DNA of 48,067 nucleotides from Trichomonas tenax (GCA_023091735.1 JALKBU010000328.1:1-48067); one strand, 5' to 3'. Shown: positions 1 through 10,050, counted from the first letter of the stretch. Notes: generated from the sequence alone by a model not told the origin. Made by a program: numbers and translations.

Positions 1-6
1 CTTTTC

Positions 7-181
7 TTAGTTAGTTAGTTTGTCATAAATTATTTTTGACGTTAATGATTTCATTAGTCCTAATCTTGACTTATAAAGTAACGTAAAACATTTTCCACTA
101 AAATTATTTTTCAAAATTTCCTTACCCTCATTTCTTTTCGCTTTCTTTCATTAGTTAGTTAGTTTGTCATAAATTATTTTT
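7..181. repeat. 31-bp direct repeat, two exact copies
   Basis: An identical 31-bp block beginning TTAGTTAGTTAG and ending in AAATTATTTTT occurs at 7-37 and 151-181, offset by 144 bp. Sequence around the copies (TTTCATTAG, ATTTCATTTTATAAAG) is also partly shared, so this looks like a short tandem duplication in noncoding DNA. Function unknown. Confidence 0.85.
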
Positions 182-363
182 CAAAAACTGATTTCATTTT
201 ATAAAGTCAGGAGTTTTAAAATTAATTTTAACGTTAATTTGTAAGAAATTCAAAAATTTATTTTCTATATGGGGGACCCTAGCTTGTAAAACTAACTCTG
301 TCGTAAATATTAGTATTAATAAATTATTGTTTTTATAATTTGTGGTTTCAGTAATTACATAAA

Positions 364-412
364 AAGATGTTCGCAGAACTCGTGGCGAAGTCACGAGGGA
401 TGCGAACATCTT
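364..412. other. Strong 49-nt stem-loop in AT-rich spacer
   Basis: A 12-bp outer stem (364-375 pairs with 401-412, arm AAGATGTTCGCA) encloses a 3-nt internal loop and a 6-bp inner stem (379-384 with 392-397, CTCGTG/CACGAG) around a 7-nt loop. Eighteen base pairs in otherwise AT-rich, gene-free DNA are unlikely to arise by chance. It could be an RNA structure, a terminator-like hairpin or a small mobile palindrome. Confidence 0.8.
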
Positions 413-442
413 ATTACTAACTAAGTTGACAAAATATTCTCT

Positions 443-574
443 GAAATAGCCATTAAATCAAATCGTTTGTACGTTGCAACCTCTATCGATGGCGAAAAGA
501 TTTATCACGTGTCAAAGAAAGAGGTTGATTATGACGACTTTGTTAATAATGTTAAAAACTCAATTAATTTATAA
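443..574 (+). pseudogene. Short gene remnant ending in TAA, unrecognised
   Basis: A 43-codon stretch with balanced composition ends at TAA 572-574. It reads like real protein (for example VATSIDGEKIYHVSKKEV) but has no ATG at its beginning, so it looks like the 3' tail of a lost gene. No family recognised. The hairpin at 364-412 lies just upstream. Low confidence; it may be a fragment of an old mobile element. Confidence 0.3.
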
Positions 575-608
575 AAACTTTTAAATTTTATTTTTAACAT
601 AAATACAA

Positions 609-860
609 AGAGCAGCACGCAAACCAAGACTTACAAAGTCACAGATTCATGATTTCCTCGATTGGCTTTTTAGCAAACCGGATGAATTCAGGATAAATTC
701 AACCGCAGGATTAATTAAATAATCATACCTAAAAGAAATGAATATTGATGTATCCCGTCCATTTGAAAAAAGAAATGTCGAGCTTTGGTTCAAAATCGGC
801 AATGAATATTATAGAAAAGATCACCCTTACACGTATGAACATTTATTAAAGCATGAATGA
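609..860 (+). pseudogene. Gene remnant with one in-frame TAA, unrecognised
   Basis: Reading from 609 to the TGA at 858-860 gives about 83 codons of plausible protein interrupted once by TAA at 720-722. Recognisable stretches are LTKSQIHDFLDWLFSKPDEF before the stop and NVELWFKIGNEYYRKDHPY after it. Charged and aromatic content and GC are higher than in surrounding DNA, suggesting former coding. There is no ATG at the left end and a stop lies directly upstream (600-602). I cannot name a family. The basic, helix-rich start could be a DNA-binding domain of a mobile element, but that is a guess. Confidence 0.4.
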
Positions 861-1324
861 AAACATAACTTTATTTTTCAAAGGGTTGATCGTGAAAAAA
901 GATGTGAAAAACATGATTTTTTGACTTTTGGAATTTTCAGAACATTCTATCTCTTCCAACCTTCGCCTACATCATCTTTCCTCTAAATACCTCTAAATCT
1001 GTCTCAAAAAAATACAGCACAGAGTATTTAATACATCTTCAGATTTCAAATATCAACATACAACTCTTTGTATTGATCTTTTATATTCCATAGTCCAATA
1101 AGATTATATATTTATAGACTAAAATTGTTTTAATGATTTATATTTTGAAAATTTTTCAAACTGAATATTTATACTAAAACATTTTGTGGAAATACGTGCT
1201 TTTGGGAGTTTTTGTATTGGGCAAATATTGAGATTTAGAATTTGATGATTTAGAATTTCGTAAATATATTTTTCATCCAAACATGTTCCATTGAAAAACA
1301 GCATATGGCAGTCCTAGAAAAGCT

Positions 1325-1961
1325 GTGTTTAAAGCATTTTTGGTTATTAAGACGAATGTTGAAAATTCACAAAATCTGAAGCGAAAAATTGTATCAATCT
1401 TCATAAATTTGATGAAGATTATGGACCAAAACCCGCAAATGTATGAAGAAATATTCAAACAAATGCCAAATTTCGGTGATGTCGTTGAAAGAAATCCAGC
1501 ACTCTGTCACATTCTTCACGACGGTGAGGAGATCTCAGAACAGCTGAAAACGCCGGCGACGAAAAGATGGCTGCAATAACATGTTCAAAAAGATCGAAGC
1601 GTCCGGTTTCTCGATGCACAGAGTCAACAAGATGATCGGAGACAACACTGATCCACTCCTTGAAGGTGTTTTCAAGCGCCCTGATCAAAAAAAAACTTAT
1701 TTTATTCCATTATCTTCACACCAGAGCCATGTGCTGTCGAGCTCTAAGGGAATAAAGTCCAAGTCTGAGCTTGCGCAAGGAATGACGAAGATATACAGCA
1801 GAACATACAAACTGAGAGCGAAAGGAACCAAAGTAACAAAAACGAGTCATTATAATGTGAGAAACATTGTTGGTTCCAGAAATATAAGCCTTCATGCATT
1901 GATGGCATCAGCTTTTATCGCCATAAAACATTTAACGAAAGCTGAAAGAGAGCACAAATAA
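1325..1961 (+). pseudogene. Broken gene remnant, weakly STI1/ubiquilin-like
   Basis: Two adjacent open stretches lie in different frames: 1325-1579 (opens on GTG, no ATG; ends TAA) and 1581-1961 (ATG). The first carries NPQMYEEIFKQMPNFGDVV followed by RNPALCHIL, resembling the Asn-Pro-spaced helices of STI1-type repeats in ubiquilins. The second continues with ordinary soluble-protein composition and a basic C-terminal half ending KHLTKAEREHK. A single frameshift near 1575-1585 would explain the break, and with no ATG before 1325 I read this as a degraded gene. The family link is weak. The second ORF could in principle be an independent 126-residue protein. Confidence 0.35.
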
Positions 1962-2063
1962 TGGCAATTATTCCTCGTGTTATATTGTAAATATAGATTA
2001 ATATAGCATAGAAATACAAAAAATTTATGCCAATATATATACAAACAAACAAAAAAAAACAAA

Positions 2064-3524
2064 TTAAACATATGGAGAACTGGAATAAGATAAAGTGAAA
2101 GAATCTAAATCATCGACATCGCCCATGAACTGGTCTGATAGCTGTCCCTGACGCTCTAAGTATATCCTTCTGGCGCTTCTGATAATGTTGAAAGCGGATA
2201 TAACGAGAATGATAACAACCATCGTAGTTCCTGAGAATATATTGATTGCTGCTGTTACTTTAGGAACTGGTGTCTTCACGTACTCTGTCTGCAAAGGGGG
2301 ATATGTCTCTTTGATAGCAACGATGACCGGGTTAGGATCGTATGGAGGGCCTTCGAACTCATCTTCGTACGGAGTCTGTGTTGGCTTCAACGTCCATCGT
2401 GGTGTTGGGATATATGTCGAGTGTTCATCTATTTCTGTTGGCGTTGATTCTATTGGTGTCTGCGCTGGTGTGTCGGATGGCGTATCTGATGGTGTTGTCG
2501 CAGGTGTCGTTGCAGGAGTTGTTGAAGGGGTTGTCGATGGAGTTGTCGCAGGTGTCGTTGATGGAGTGCCTAACGGCGAAGGAGCAGGCGTTCCTCCATT
2601 CGATGATGATGGAATAACGAAAGGTGTCGTCGCAGGAGTCGTTGAAGGCGTTGTAGATGGAGTTGTTGCAGGAGTTATTGCAGGAGTCGTTGATGGTGTT
2701 GTCGATGGAGTGAATGAAGGCGTTGTTGCTGGTGTTGTCGATGGCGTTGTCGATGGAGTGGCAACAGGAGTGACAGATGGGGTCGTTGCTGGTGTCATCG
2801 ATGGGGTAGACAGTGGTGTGATTGCAGGTGTCGGATATGGAATCTGGTAATAAGAACTGACTTTGTTTGTGACTCCATCGCTTCCCTGCGTTGTTATTTT
2901 GAAAACTGGAGTTTCAGTGAATGAATTTAAATTTAATTTCAGCACAAGAAGGTTCATTCCATGTCCAGTCAAGTTTCCGATATCCAGTTTCCGCCACCCA
3001 TTGCTGCGATCGAATGAACACGTCGCTGAAGACGGCTGAGGAAGTCCATTCTCTATTTCGAGAGAATTTATTGTGTTTCCAATAATGACACATCGTTTGT
3101 GGTTTGGGTATATCGGCATCATCTCCGAAGGAATTCCTGCCCTGAAATCGATCATATTAAAATTTGCTTCAAATGTTTGAAGAGCGTTCTCACAGCCGGT
3201 TAGTGAGGTCACTCCGTACACGCTTACAGCACCGCCGAGGAACGAATTGAAATCGACTTGAATTTGTGATCTAGAATTTGGCACATAAACGATTTTAGTC
3301 ACTGCCGTATTTAGAGTTGTTTGCGATGTTACACTTCCACTACTGCTCAACAATTTAAGAATGTATATCGGTCCTGAATCAGGCAAATAATAAATCGTCG
3401 GATATTGATCAGCGGATACCGTCGTGTCGCCGAAAACAAAGGCCTTCTTCACGGATACCATCGTCACGTAGTTCGTAAGCGATGCCGCTGATAAAAACCG
3501 ACTTAATAAGAGAACATTAAACAT
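2064..3524 (-). CDS. Mucin-like single-pass surface protein with TP-rich stalk
   Basis: 486 residues starting at ATG 3524. A hydrophobic N-terminus (MFNVLLLSRFLSAASL) looks like a signal peptide. Residues about 20-230 form an extracellular region with scattered Cys. Roughly residues 232-355 are a Thr/Pro repeat built on TPST, TPAT and TPSF four-residue units (12-nt period), a likely O-glycosylated stalk. A membrane span follows (FSGTTMVVIILVISAFNII), then a basic stop-transfer (RSARRIYLERQ) and an acidic, Ser/Tyr-rich cytoplasmic tail of about 30 residues. This is the layout of trichomonad mucin-like surface proteins, and an adhesion or coat role is inferred only from it. The ectodomain family is not recognised. 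The Val/Gly-rich frame on the plus strand is a shadow of the repeat. Confidence 0.8.
   Translation of the reverse strand: MFNVLLLSRFLSAASLTNYVTMVSVKKAFVFGDTTVSADQYPTIYYLPDSGPIYILKLLSSSGSVTSQTTLNTAVTKIVYVPNSRSQIQVDFNSFLGGAVSVYGVTSLTGCENALQTFEANFNMIDFRAGIPSEMMPIYPNHKRCVIIGNTINSLEIENGLPQPSSATCSFDRSNGWRKLDIGNLTGHGMNLLVLKLNLNSFTETPVFKITTQGSDGVTNKVSSYYQIPYPTPAITPLSTPSMTPATTPSVTPVATPSTTPSTTPATTPSFTPSTTPSTTPAITPATTPSTTPSTTPATTPFVIPSSSNGGTPAPSPLGTPSTTPATTPSTTPSTTPATTPATTPSDTPSDTPAQTPIESTPTEIDEHSTYIPTPRWTLKPTQTPYEDEFEGPPYDPNPVIVAIKETYPPLQTEYVKTPVPKVTAAINIFSGTTMVVIILVISAFNIIRSARRIYLERQGQLSDQFMGDVDDLDSFTLSYSSSPYV
2455..2835. repeat. 12-nt-period coding minisatellite (TPxT units)
   Basis: Degenerate GGTGTTGTCGATGGAGT-type units repeat through this stretch of the surface-protein gene. 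Unit variants interleave (GATGGAGTT, GCAGGTGTC), and two short non-repeat islands (about 2565-2615, coding PSPLG and SSSNGGTPA; and near 2490) break the array. Such arrays usually vary in length between strains. Confidence 0.8.
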
Positions 3525-4428
3525 TTTGACAAAAAAATTCTTGAAAACAAAAAATTCCTAATTAATCTGGAGCATTATATCGATTAATGCAAATTTGTAC
3601 GAAAAAAAATTGAGAAAAAAGCAGAAAAATTAAAGGAATCTTGGCGAGATATTAACAGCGATAATTGAGTTTTACGATGCACGTTATTATTTTTGAGGAA
3701 AAATTTATATCCAAAATTAATTTCGTTCCATTTTGGAATTGCATATATAATATACAAAAATATTTTTATGAGATCTAATTGATAAAAAGTATCATAACAT
3801 TTTCTTGTCATCGAATTATATTAATTTGCATCAAAACAGATCGAAATGTTGTTATAGTTTTGAGCGAATTCAATTTTAGTATGTCCATTGGATATAACTG
3901 AACGCAATATCAAAAAAACTTAAACAAATATAGTGGTCAAAAAATAGGAGCGCACTTTTGTGAGCAATTGAAAAGGGCTCAAATCGTGTTCCTATTATTG
4001 TGACTCTCAATTTTCCTTGTACTTTTTTCGTGTAAAGTAAAATGATTTTAATAACGCTACAATAAGCATATATTTACTAACTAACATAGAAAAATAAAAG
4101 ATTCAAAGAATAATAGTAAATTATTCAATGTAATATAGGAAAATTCTGGAGTATTCCGGCTTTGATGGTGTGCTCGCGCAAACTAGGAAATAATCTAAGC
4201 CTAAATGATAAAAAATAAATATTGAAGCTTCGATTAAATGGTTTTAAGTTGGAGAAAATGGAGCTTGAGGAGGAGCAACTAAATTTATGATATATCAAGC
4301 TGGTTGGGTATAATAAATATTGATTTGGATAAATACCAATTATTTGGGTGCTTTATCGAGAAAAACTAAGCAAAATCGCCGCTGTTGAGTTCTTAGTTAT
4401 GTTTGAACTGGTAAAAGCAGCTTTTATG

Positions 4429-4473
4429 TCATGATATTGGCCTCAAATCATCAGATGAATGAGGCCATCATGA
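4429..4473. other. Imperfect hairpin, TGGCCTCA/TGAGGCCA core
   Basis: Arms 4438-4445 and 4460-4467 are perfect complements (TGGCCTCA/TGAGGCCA), and the pairing extends outward with TCATGA on both sides after a 3-nt bulge. The loop is 14 nt. It lies in a 1.6-kb gene-poor stretch (3.53-5.2 kb) between the surface protein and the MBF1-like gene. Function unknown. Confidence 0.65.
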
Positions 4474-4789
4474 AATAGTAAACGGTCTCATTTGTCATGT
4501 AATATGGGTATTTGGCAAGTAAATTTTGTAAAATATTTATTTGTCAGAAAATGCCAGAAAATAATCGTACAAACCGAATTAATGATGTTGCAATGTATAT
4601 TGCTTAAAATAAAGTTAAGTCCAGGTAGTATATGAAGTGTGCATTTTAGATTTACCTAAAAATTCTTCAGTGTAGGGTTTGTTTTTCCTTTCCTCTCCCT
4701 CCATAAAAAACATTTACAACAGGATAAAATACATGACTTTATATATGATATAAACAAATTATAAAATAAATGTATCATCATTTACTATT

Positions 4790-5170
4790 CCCTACCAATC
4801 TCAGTCAGAAAGAAAGCAAAAAGATTTTAAGGGTAAATTTGATTTATTAATTAAACCGAATGACCCAAAGATTCAAACATTAAAAGAAAAATATAGTCGT
4901 CTTATATTTGCTCCATCACAATATTAATGGGAAATTGACCATTTAGAACATTCAAAGAGTTACATAATTTACTTATTTGCTATAAATATTAATACTAGGT
5001 ATTTATATTGTATTAGGGTGTTAAATCCGAACAAGAAACGAGGCAAGCAATACAATATTTAATTGATCAGGAACAATTAAGATTTATTAAGGATAAAAAA
5101 AATATAATTAATTATAAGATTCTCATTCTTGGTGGTGGTCTTTGGGGAAATTTATTTATACAATCAATCC
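4790..5170 (+). pseudogene. Decayed Maverick/Polinton-type integrase fragment
   Basis: One frame gives QSQSERKQKDFKGKF ... NDPKIQTLKEKYSRLIFAPSQY, a TAA stop, then WEIDHLEHSKSYIIYLFAIN followed by INTRYLYCI. The second part parallels the core around the first catalytic Asp of the intact integrase at 38964-40049 (YQFDTLIQSK ... YFLIFININSRKAYAYP). After a further TAA, more coding-like sequence runs to about 5170. Stops and lost blocks show it is dead. It implies an older insertion of the same element class about 28 kb from the large one. The alignment is by eye only. Confidence 0.5.
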
Positions 5171-5204
5171 GACTAAAGACGATTTTAATTGATTTATATA
5201 AAAT

Positions 5205-5546
5205 TTATCTTAAAGAGCCTTCGAGAATCTGTTCAAACTTTTTGATCAATTTTGGATTTGGTTCTGCGTTTCCATTTTCATAATCCTTGATAACATCGAC
5301 TTTGACACCGCAACGAATTGCGAGGTCCTTCTGTGTCCATTCTTTGTTGTTTCTGAGTGTCCTCATCTTATTGGCGAAGTCCATTCCAACTTTTTGGCGG
5401 TTATCACCGAAGTGCTCACTGTCATTCTCAATCATCGCAAATTTCTTTGCAGCGCTGTCAACATGCTTTCTCTGTTGCTGTCCATTCGATGAAGCTGGTC
5501 CTCCTCTTGTCACGAATGTTGGTGGGCTGGCGAATTGATCATACAT
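5205..5546 (-). CDS. MBF1: Multiprotein bridging factor 1-like HTH protein
   Basis: 113 residues. The C-terminal half (about 55-113) is an XRE/Cro-type helix-turn-helix with the MBF1/EDF1 pattern: FANKMRTLRNNKEWTQKDLA, then IRCGVKVDVIKDYENGNAEP and NPKLIKKFEQILEG. The N-terminal half is Gln/Lys-rich and poorly conserved, as in other MBF1 proteins, which bridge transcription activators to TBP. Length is a little below the usual 130-150. A TCATT initiator-like element lies at 5555-5559 (minus strand), 9-13 nt before the ATG, as in trichomonad promoters. Confidence 0.85.
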   Translation of the reverse strand: MYDQFASPPTFVTRGGPASSNGQQQRKHVDSAAKKFAMIENDSEHFGDNRQKVGMDFANKMRTLRNNKEWTQKDLAIRCGVKVDVIKDYENGNAEPNPKLIKKFEQILEGSLR

Positions 5547-5554
5547 TGTCGATA

Positions 5555-5559
5555 AATGA
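5555..5559 (-). promoter_or_regulatory. TCATT initiator-type element of MBF1-like gene
   Basis: On the minus strand the sequence just before the ATG at 5546 reads CTTCATTTATCGACA. TCAYW initiators close to the start codon are the known core promoter of Trichomonas genes; transcription would begin at the A. Assigned from motif and position only. Confidence 0.5.
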
Positions 5560-5839
5560 AGTGTTGAAAATCTCCCATCATAAATTTTGAAATGTTGATG
5601 GAATAAAATTTTCCAATTTTTTTTCTTTAAATCCTTTATATGCCAATTATATACAATCTATTTCACGAAGAAAAAACTAATGTTGTCGTAAAAAACAAAA
5701 AATTCAATTCACAAATATATCGCAAATAACAATTTTCACATTATATTTACTTTGTATACAGCTATGAAATTCTAACGCACGTATTAACAAAGCTCAATTT
5801 CATTATATATTAGCGAATGAAATAAATTCGCAAATCAGA

Positions 5840-7078
5840 CTATTTCTGTTGGTGCTCTGTGATGAAGTCCTCCTTTGTTTTCGAAGGGTTCTCTAATTGC
5901 CACTTGATAAGAGAATCCATATGCTTCGGAATATCTTTCGACAAAGGAACAGAAAGAATGAATGAGAGCTCTTTCTGATTGAACATCGGCTTCATTTGCC
6001 ATGAATTTTCCATGTGTTCACTATAAACAAAGCTCGAAAAACGATTAAAAAGTTCTTTTCCTGCTTCTGTTTCCAGAATCTCTCCGGAAAGGCTCCATTC
6101 CTCACCCAGTTCAATTAGGATCTTTCCCACCGAATATCTATCGAAATTTTTAATTTCTTGATTATCAAAGATATAATGTGCTCTTGTGAACTTTTTGGCT
6201 CTGTTGGCGATTTCCATTGACATTTGGTACTTTCTACACACTCCAGAGAACTGGTTTCTAGTTTCAATTAAAGGAAAATAAATTGCAGCAAAAAACAAAG
6301 CGTCATTTGGTGTTTTGACGTTGATTAATCTATGAAGTGCATCGAGTGGATTCAATTTATATATTCCATCAACGTCAAATATCAAATTAAACAAATTTGC
6401 TTTTGATTTAAGAATAATTGAAAAAGCTTGAACGAAATGTTTTCCTTTCAGCATCTTTGTCATTTCCATTCCTATTCTGGCTGTACTGACTTTCTTTCTA
6501 AAGTTTTGTTCATCAAAATTAACAAAAGCATCAAAAATTTGCTGTGAAATTCCAAATCCTAATATGGAAACAAATCTCAACATCCTCAGAATGCGTCTTG
6601 GTTCGTCATTGAAGGCTACAATTGGATCCACAGAAATTAGAATTTCTTTATCTCTCAATGAAGAACATCCATCTGTTGGATCTTCAACTTTGAGGTCCAT
6701 AATATTAAAATATATAGCGTTGAGCGTGAAATCTCTTGTTTTTGCATCCATTAAAATATCATCGATGGCAGTAATGTCGATCCACAGCCCCTTCCTTACG
6801 TTCACTCTGCATATACCTATTGTGGTATCATCCGTTGGGTGCCCCTCTAGGTTTGCCACACCGTTGTTTTCGCATATCTCGCATATTGAGGCCGCAAAAT
6901 CGTCCGCAGTGACACCAGAAACGCAAACATCAAAATCATCATTTTCTTTGCCAAGGAGATGGTCTCTGACCCACCCTCCGGCAATTCTGACTACTGGTTT
7001 TGTAGCCATTCTATCTGCTGCGTTTCTCAAAATATTTATGATTTCGTTGTCTGTTTCAGTTAAGAATTCGATTTCCAT
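5840..7078 (-). CDS. CCA1: tRNA CCA-adding enzyme (class II nucleotidyltransferase)
   Basis: 412 residues from ATG 7078 (a TTG codon immediately before it is not the start). The enzyme completes or repairs the CCA 3' end of tRNAs. Class II signatures are in order: RIAGGWVRDHLLGKENDDFD (GG signature, catalytic DxD at D48/D50), TRDFTLNAIYFNI (motif B region), DPTDG, then DEPRRILRMLRF (nucleotide-selecting motif D). A helical body and tail follow, as in eukaryotic TRNT1/Cca1 of 400-450 residues. The frame is intact and ends in TAG. No mitochondrial presequence is evident, consistent with an organism lacking mitochondrial translation. Upstream is the TTTTCGGCA element at 7091-7100. Confidence 0.92.
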   Translation of the reverse strand: MEIEFLTETDNEIINILRNAADRMATKPVVRIAGGWVRDHLLGKENDDFDVCVSGVTADDFAASICEICENNGVANLEGHPTDDTTIGICRVNVRKGLWIDITAIDDILMDAKTRDFTLNAIYFNIMDLKVEDPTDGCSSLRDKEILISVDPIVAFNDEPRRILRMLRFVSILGFGISQQIFDAFVNFDEQNFRKKVSTARIGMEMTKMLKGKHFVQAFSIILKSKANLFNLIFDVDGIYKLNPLDALHRLINVKTPNDALFFAAIYFPLIETRNQFSGVCRKYQMSMEIANRAKKFTRAHYIFDNQEIKNFDRYSVGKILIELGEEWSLSGEILETEAGKELFNRFSSFVYSEHMENSWQMKPMFNQKELSFILSVPLSKDIPKHMDSLIKWQLENPSKTKEDFITEHQQK

Positions 7079-7090
7079 CAATAAAAATTC

Positions 7091-7100
7091 TGCCGAAAAG
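7091..7100 (-). promoter_or_regulatory. TTTTCGGCA upstream element (CCA gene)
   Basis: On the minus strand CTTTTCGGCA lies 13-22 nt before the ATG of the CCA-adding enzyme. The same word occurs 15-24 nt before the ATG of the broken kinase at 22390. The GC-containing core in AT-rich spacer and the conserved distance suggest a core promoter element. Two cases only. Confidence 0.45.
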
Positions 7101-8015
7101 TGACATTTTCATTTTTTGGAATTCAACTCTGATTTTGTTATTAAAAATCTATATTTTGAAATAATGTGATGGATTGTTGATTGTGTTCATGAAATTAGAG
7201 CGATTGCATTTTTGCATCTTTGTTATGAAAACTCAATCATTTTTTGAAATGAATAAGATAATGAGGTTTTTTCGTGTTCTAAAAGATGATGGCACACATA
7301 TGATGGTCCAATTACTTTACATAGACAGACCACTCAACGAGATATGACCAAAAGATTGTTTTTATAGTCGATTCAAGCAATTTTTCAATTAACTCTTCCA
7401 TTTGGATTGAATGAAGAGATATTCTTCTTGTTATCTGAGAGCCAATCAGAAGATTTTGGAGTGCCTCTTTTAATATGAATTCTCACACATTTTATCCAAG
7501 AAAGAACACATTTCTTGGCGGTTCTTCTTTTATTTATTAATGAAACAAAATAAAAAATATATCCACAATCTCAAACAGCCCTCCCATAGGATTTGTAAGT
7601 TATGTATTTTGAATAGAAGAAAATCTTCGAATTTGAATACAACGCCGAATAAATGTGGTCCAGTTTCATGATATTAACTCACACAATAAGAGATAATGTC
7701 CAACTTGATGCAATGGTCATTATATAGGGCCATGATTTGGTAATATTTCCATCGACAAATGTTATTGAAAATTCATGATTACCACATCAGGAAATGCAAC
7801 AATGTAAATAAATGATAGAATAGAAAAGGAATTCACAGAGTTTGCGCATTATAATGATTGCGAATGAGCATGTCGTGAAATTCGCAGTGAAAAAGATGTT
7901 GTAAACAGAGTTAAAAGATACCAAAATTTGGTCAAATAAAAAATATTTCATTATAGATGATGTCAAAAATGAGATTTCAACATCGAAAATCGTGAAAGAT
8001 CAAATTTGTCATTGG
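7101..8015. other. Gene-free spacer
   Basis: No ORF with coding character. There are brief coding-like patches (around 7250-7500, plus strand) but they carry many stops and I recognise no family. A frame opening with ATG at 7854 hits TAA at 7902-7904 and then runs open, without another ATG, into the ORF at 8016, so an older, longer version of that gene is possible. Confidence 0.5.
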
Positions 8016-8423
8016 ATGGCACAGAAATACCTGAAATACGTTTGTAATGAAGTACACGACTCTAAAAACGAAAGAATAGCTTTAATTCAGAACAAAATTC
8101 AAATACCCACGAAAAAAGAATGGAATCATTCAATGAAAATGGTTTTATATTATCTCAAAGAAAATAAAATGCAGAACACGGTTGAAACAATCTTCAAAGA
8201 ATTGATTTTATCAAATAACGAATTTCAATCTGAACAATTATTAACTTTAGAAGATGCTATCGCCATACAACTTAAATCAAATGAGTTGATTCTTACCAAA
8301 AAAGCAAGTGAACCACATTCAGATTTTTCAAATATCGATGTTTCAATAATCAACTCAGATGACGACGTTTACAGTGTCAGCATGGCCAATCCTGACATTT
8401 TCTACTACATTCCCAATGCATAA
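8016..8423 (+). CDS. Small hypothetical protein, LisH-like segment
   Basis: ATG 8016 gives 135 residues. The frame is open back to 7905 but has no ATG there, so the start is uncertain. About residues 40-70 (WNHSMKMVLYYLKENKM, then QNTVETIFKEL) resemble a LisH motif (short helix pair, dimerisation). The C-terminus is acidic and Ser-rich (INSDDDVYSVSMANPD). It could be a degraded 3' part of a longer gene. No partner or pathway is evident. Confidence 0.4.
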   Translation: MAQKYLKYVCNEVHDSKNERIALIQNKIQIPTKKEWNHSMKMVLYYLKENKMQNTVETIFKELILSNNEFQSEQLLTLEDAIAIQLKSNELILTKKASEPHSDFSNIDVSIINSDDDVYSVSMANPDIFYYIPNA

Positions 8424-8763
8424 GCAAAATATCAAAAACTCAAAATTATTATCCCCAAAAACGAATCGATTTATTAATTAGGTTCGTCTTAACTCTTCAG
8501 GGAAAGTTATGCCACAAATTACAGAATCCAAAAATCAAAGATTTATCTATAGAATATATTAAACATGAAATCCAATCATTGAATGTAATTATTTCGATTT
8601 AGACTTACAAGGAAAGTCATTATACTTAATTATGAAAGATATATCTCTAAAATTCATTTATAAAATAATATAAACAAGAACAAATTGATAAATAATGATC
8701 AATTATAAAATTCTGTTTCTTAAGATAACATAGAAAGGTATATTTTTATTATATGATAGTATT

Positions 8764-10038
8764 TTACTTTGTATTCTGAGCAAACGCATGGAGGCAATCC
8801 AAAACCGCCTCATATGTTGCAATCGCAGCCGCCGCAGTTCCAACAAAAAACATCAAAATTAAAAGCAGATTTGTCCAATGATAACACTTCTTACTCGCCA
8901 AAATAACGTACAGTATCGGTGGCAAAACCAAATTCGACACTCCTGCACCGAAAGCACCGCCAATTCCCATCGCTGGTCTCACATTCGGCAAAAAGATTGC
9001 GATGCAGAGAGGAAGTATGTTCTGGCAGACGAGTACAACAACGCGATGCTTCCATTGAAGTGCCGCGTGATTTTCTGTCTTGAAGAACCATCTGCTGTAA
9101 ACTGCGAGGATTGTGACTCCTAACGCAGGATACAATGTTGTAAGGACGACGAGGCAAGCGACTCTGACGATAATAATGATAATATCTGGGAAAATTGATA
9201 ATATAAGCGACTTCGAGAATCTTCCAAACATCAAGTAGCCCAATAAGCCTGGGATGAGCGTAATGAGGAACGACAGGAAGAACGATATTCCGACAGCTTG
9301 ATATCGTTTTACAAGTGTTGGTTCCATGTTTCTAATGATTGGGATGATGACACCAGCGAGAGCGAACGCTAGAGAGTAAATTCCAAGCGTGTTGAACAGT
9401 TTTATGCCGAAAACTAAAGTCTCAACAGTTGGATTTATTCCTGTTGTTGGAACTTTTTCGAAAAATCTGACAATCATAACGATGACGTATGTAACGAGAG
9501 CTATGAAGCAGAACGACGATGTCTAGTTGAGGAATTTCACTTCCTTTGGAACTGTTAATGCAATCGGAACGGATAATGCGTAAACACACATGACACCGGT
9601 GCGTCTGACGAAAGTATCGGTCTTGATGCCCATTAGGTTTAGCCAACCTTGAATAATTTCTGTGCTCATTATCAAATATGCGGTCAAACACACGTAACAG
9701 AAACAGAGCAGAGAAATCGAGAGCAGACCTGATCCTATCTTTCCTACTGTTATCTGCGCAAGATATCCGATTGAATCTGAGCCTGACATCGCTGCCATTT
9801 TGATTACAAGGATCATAGATATCTAATTGAATATTGCTGAAAACGTGATCATGATTACCGATAAAATTATACCGCAAAATGTGAGAGAATTTGCAATACT
9901 AAAAATTCCGGCACCTAACACTGTGTTTAATATGTTCATAACCATCGAAGTCATTCCGATATAGTTTATTTGGACATTTACGTCTGATGTAATAGTGTAT
10001 AAGAGCTCTGGCTCTTGAATATCCATTTCACCAGACAT
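8764..10038 (-). pseudogene. Amino-acid transporter (AAAP/SLC38-like) with two in-frame TAG stops
   Basis: A single frame of 425 codons, the normal length for this family, is open from ATG 10038 to the stop at 8764 except for TAG at 9823-9825 and TAG at 9523-9525. The start holds the AAAP signature region (MNILNTVLGAGIFSIANSLT) in the first membrane span. Downstream are about nine further hydrophobic spans, including LIPGLLGYLMFGRFSKSLIL and a Gly-rich AMGIGGAFGAGVSNLVLPP. Such proteins are H+- or Na+-coupled amino-acid permeases. No frameshift is seen, so inactivation must be recent unless amber readthrough occurs or the calls are errors. Other genes here use TAG as a true stop (CCA enzyme). 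A TCATT initiator-like element precedes the ATG. Confidence 0.8.
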
Positions 10039-10050
10039 TTTTGAATTTTT

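Noticed and set aside
2185..2850. 221-codon Val/Gly-rich ORF on the plus strand
   Set aside because: Antisense shadow of the TP repeat in the surface protein, which has a signal peptide, membrane span and tail in the minus frame.
9422..9877. 151-codon ORF antiphase within the transporter
   Set aside because: Shadow frame; the transporter frame carries the membrane spans and family signature.
8764..10038. Alternative genetic code with TAG reassigned
   Set aside because: TAG terminates the intact CCA-adding enzyme gene in the same window, and other genes have no internal TAG.
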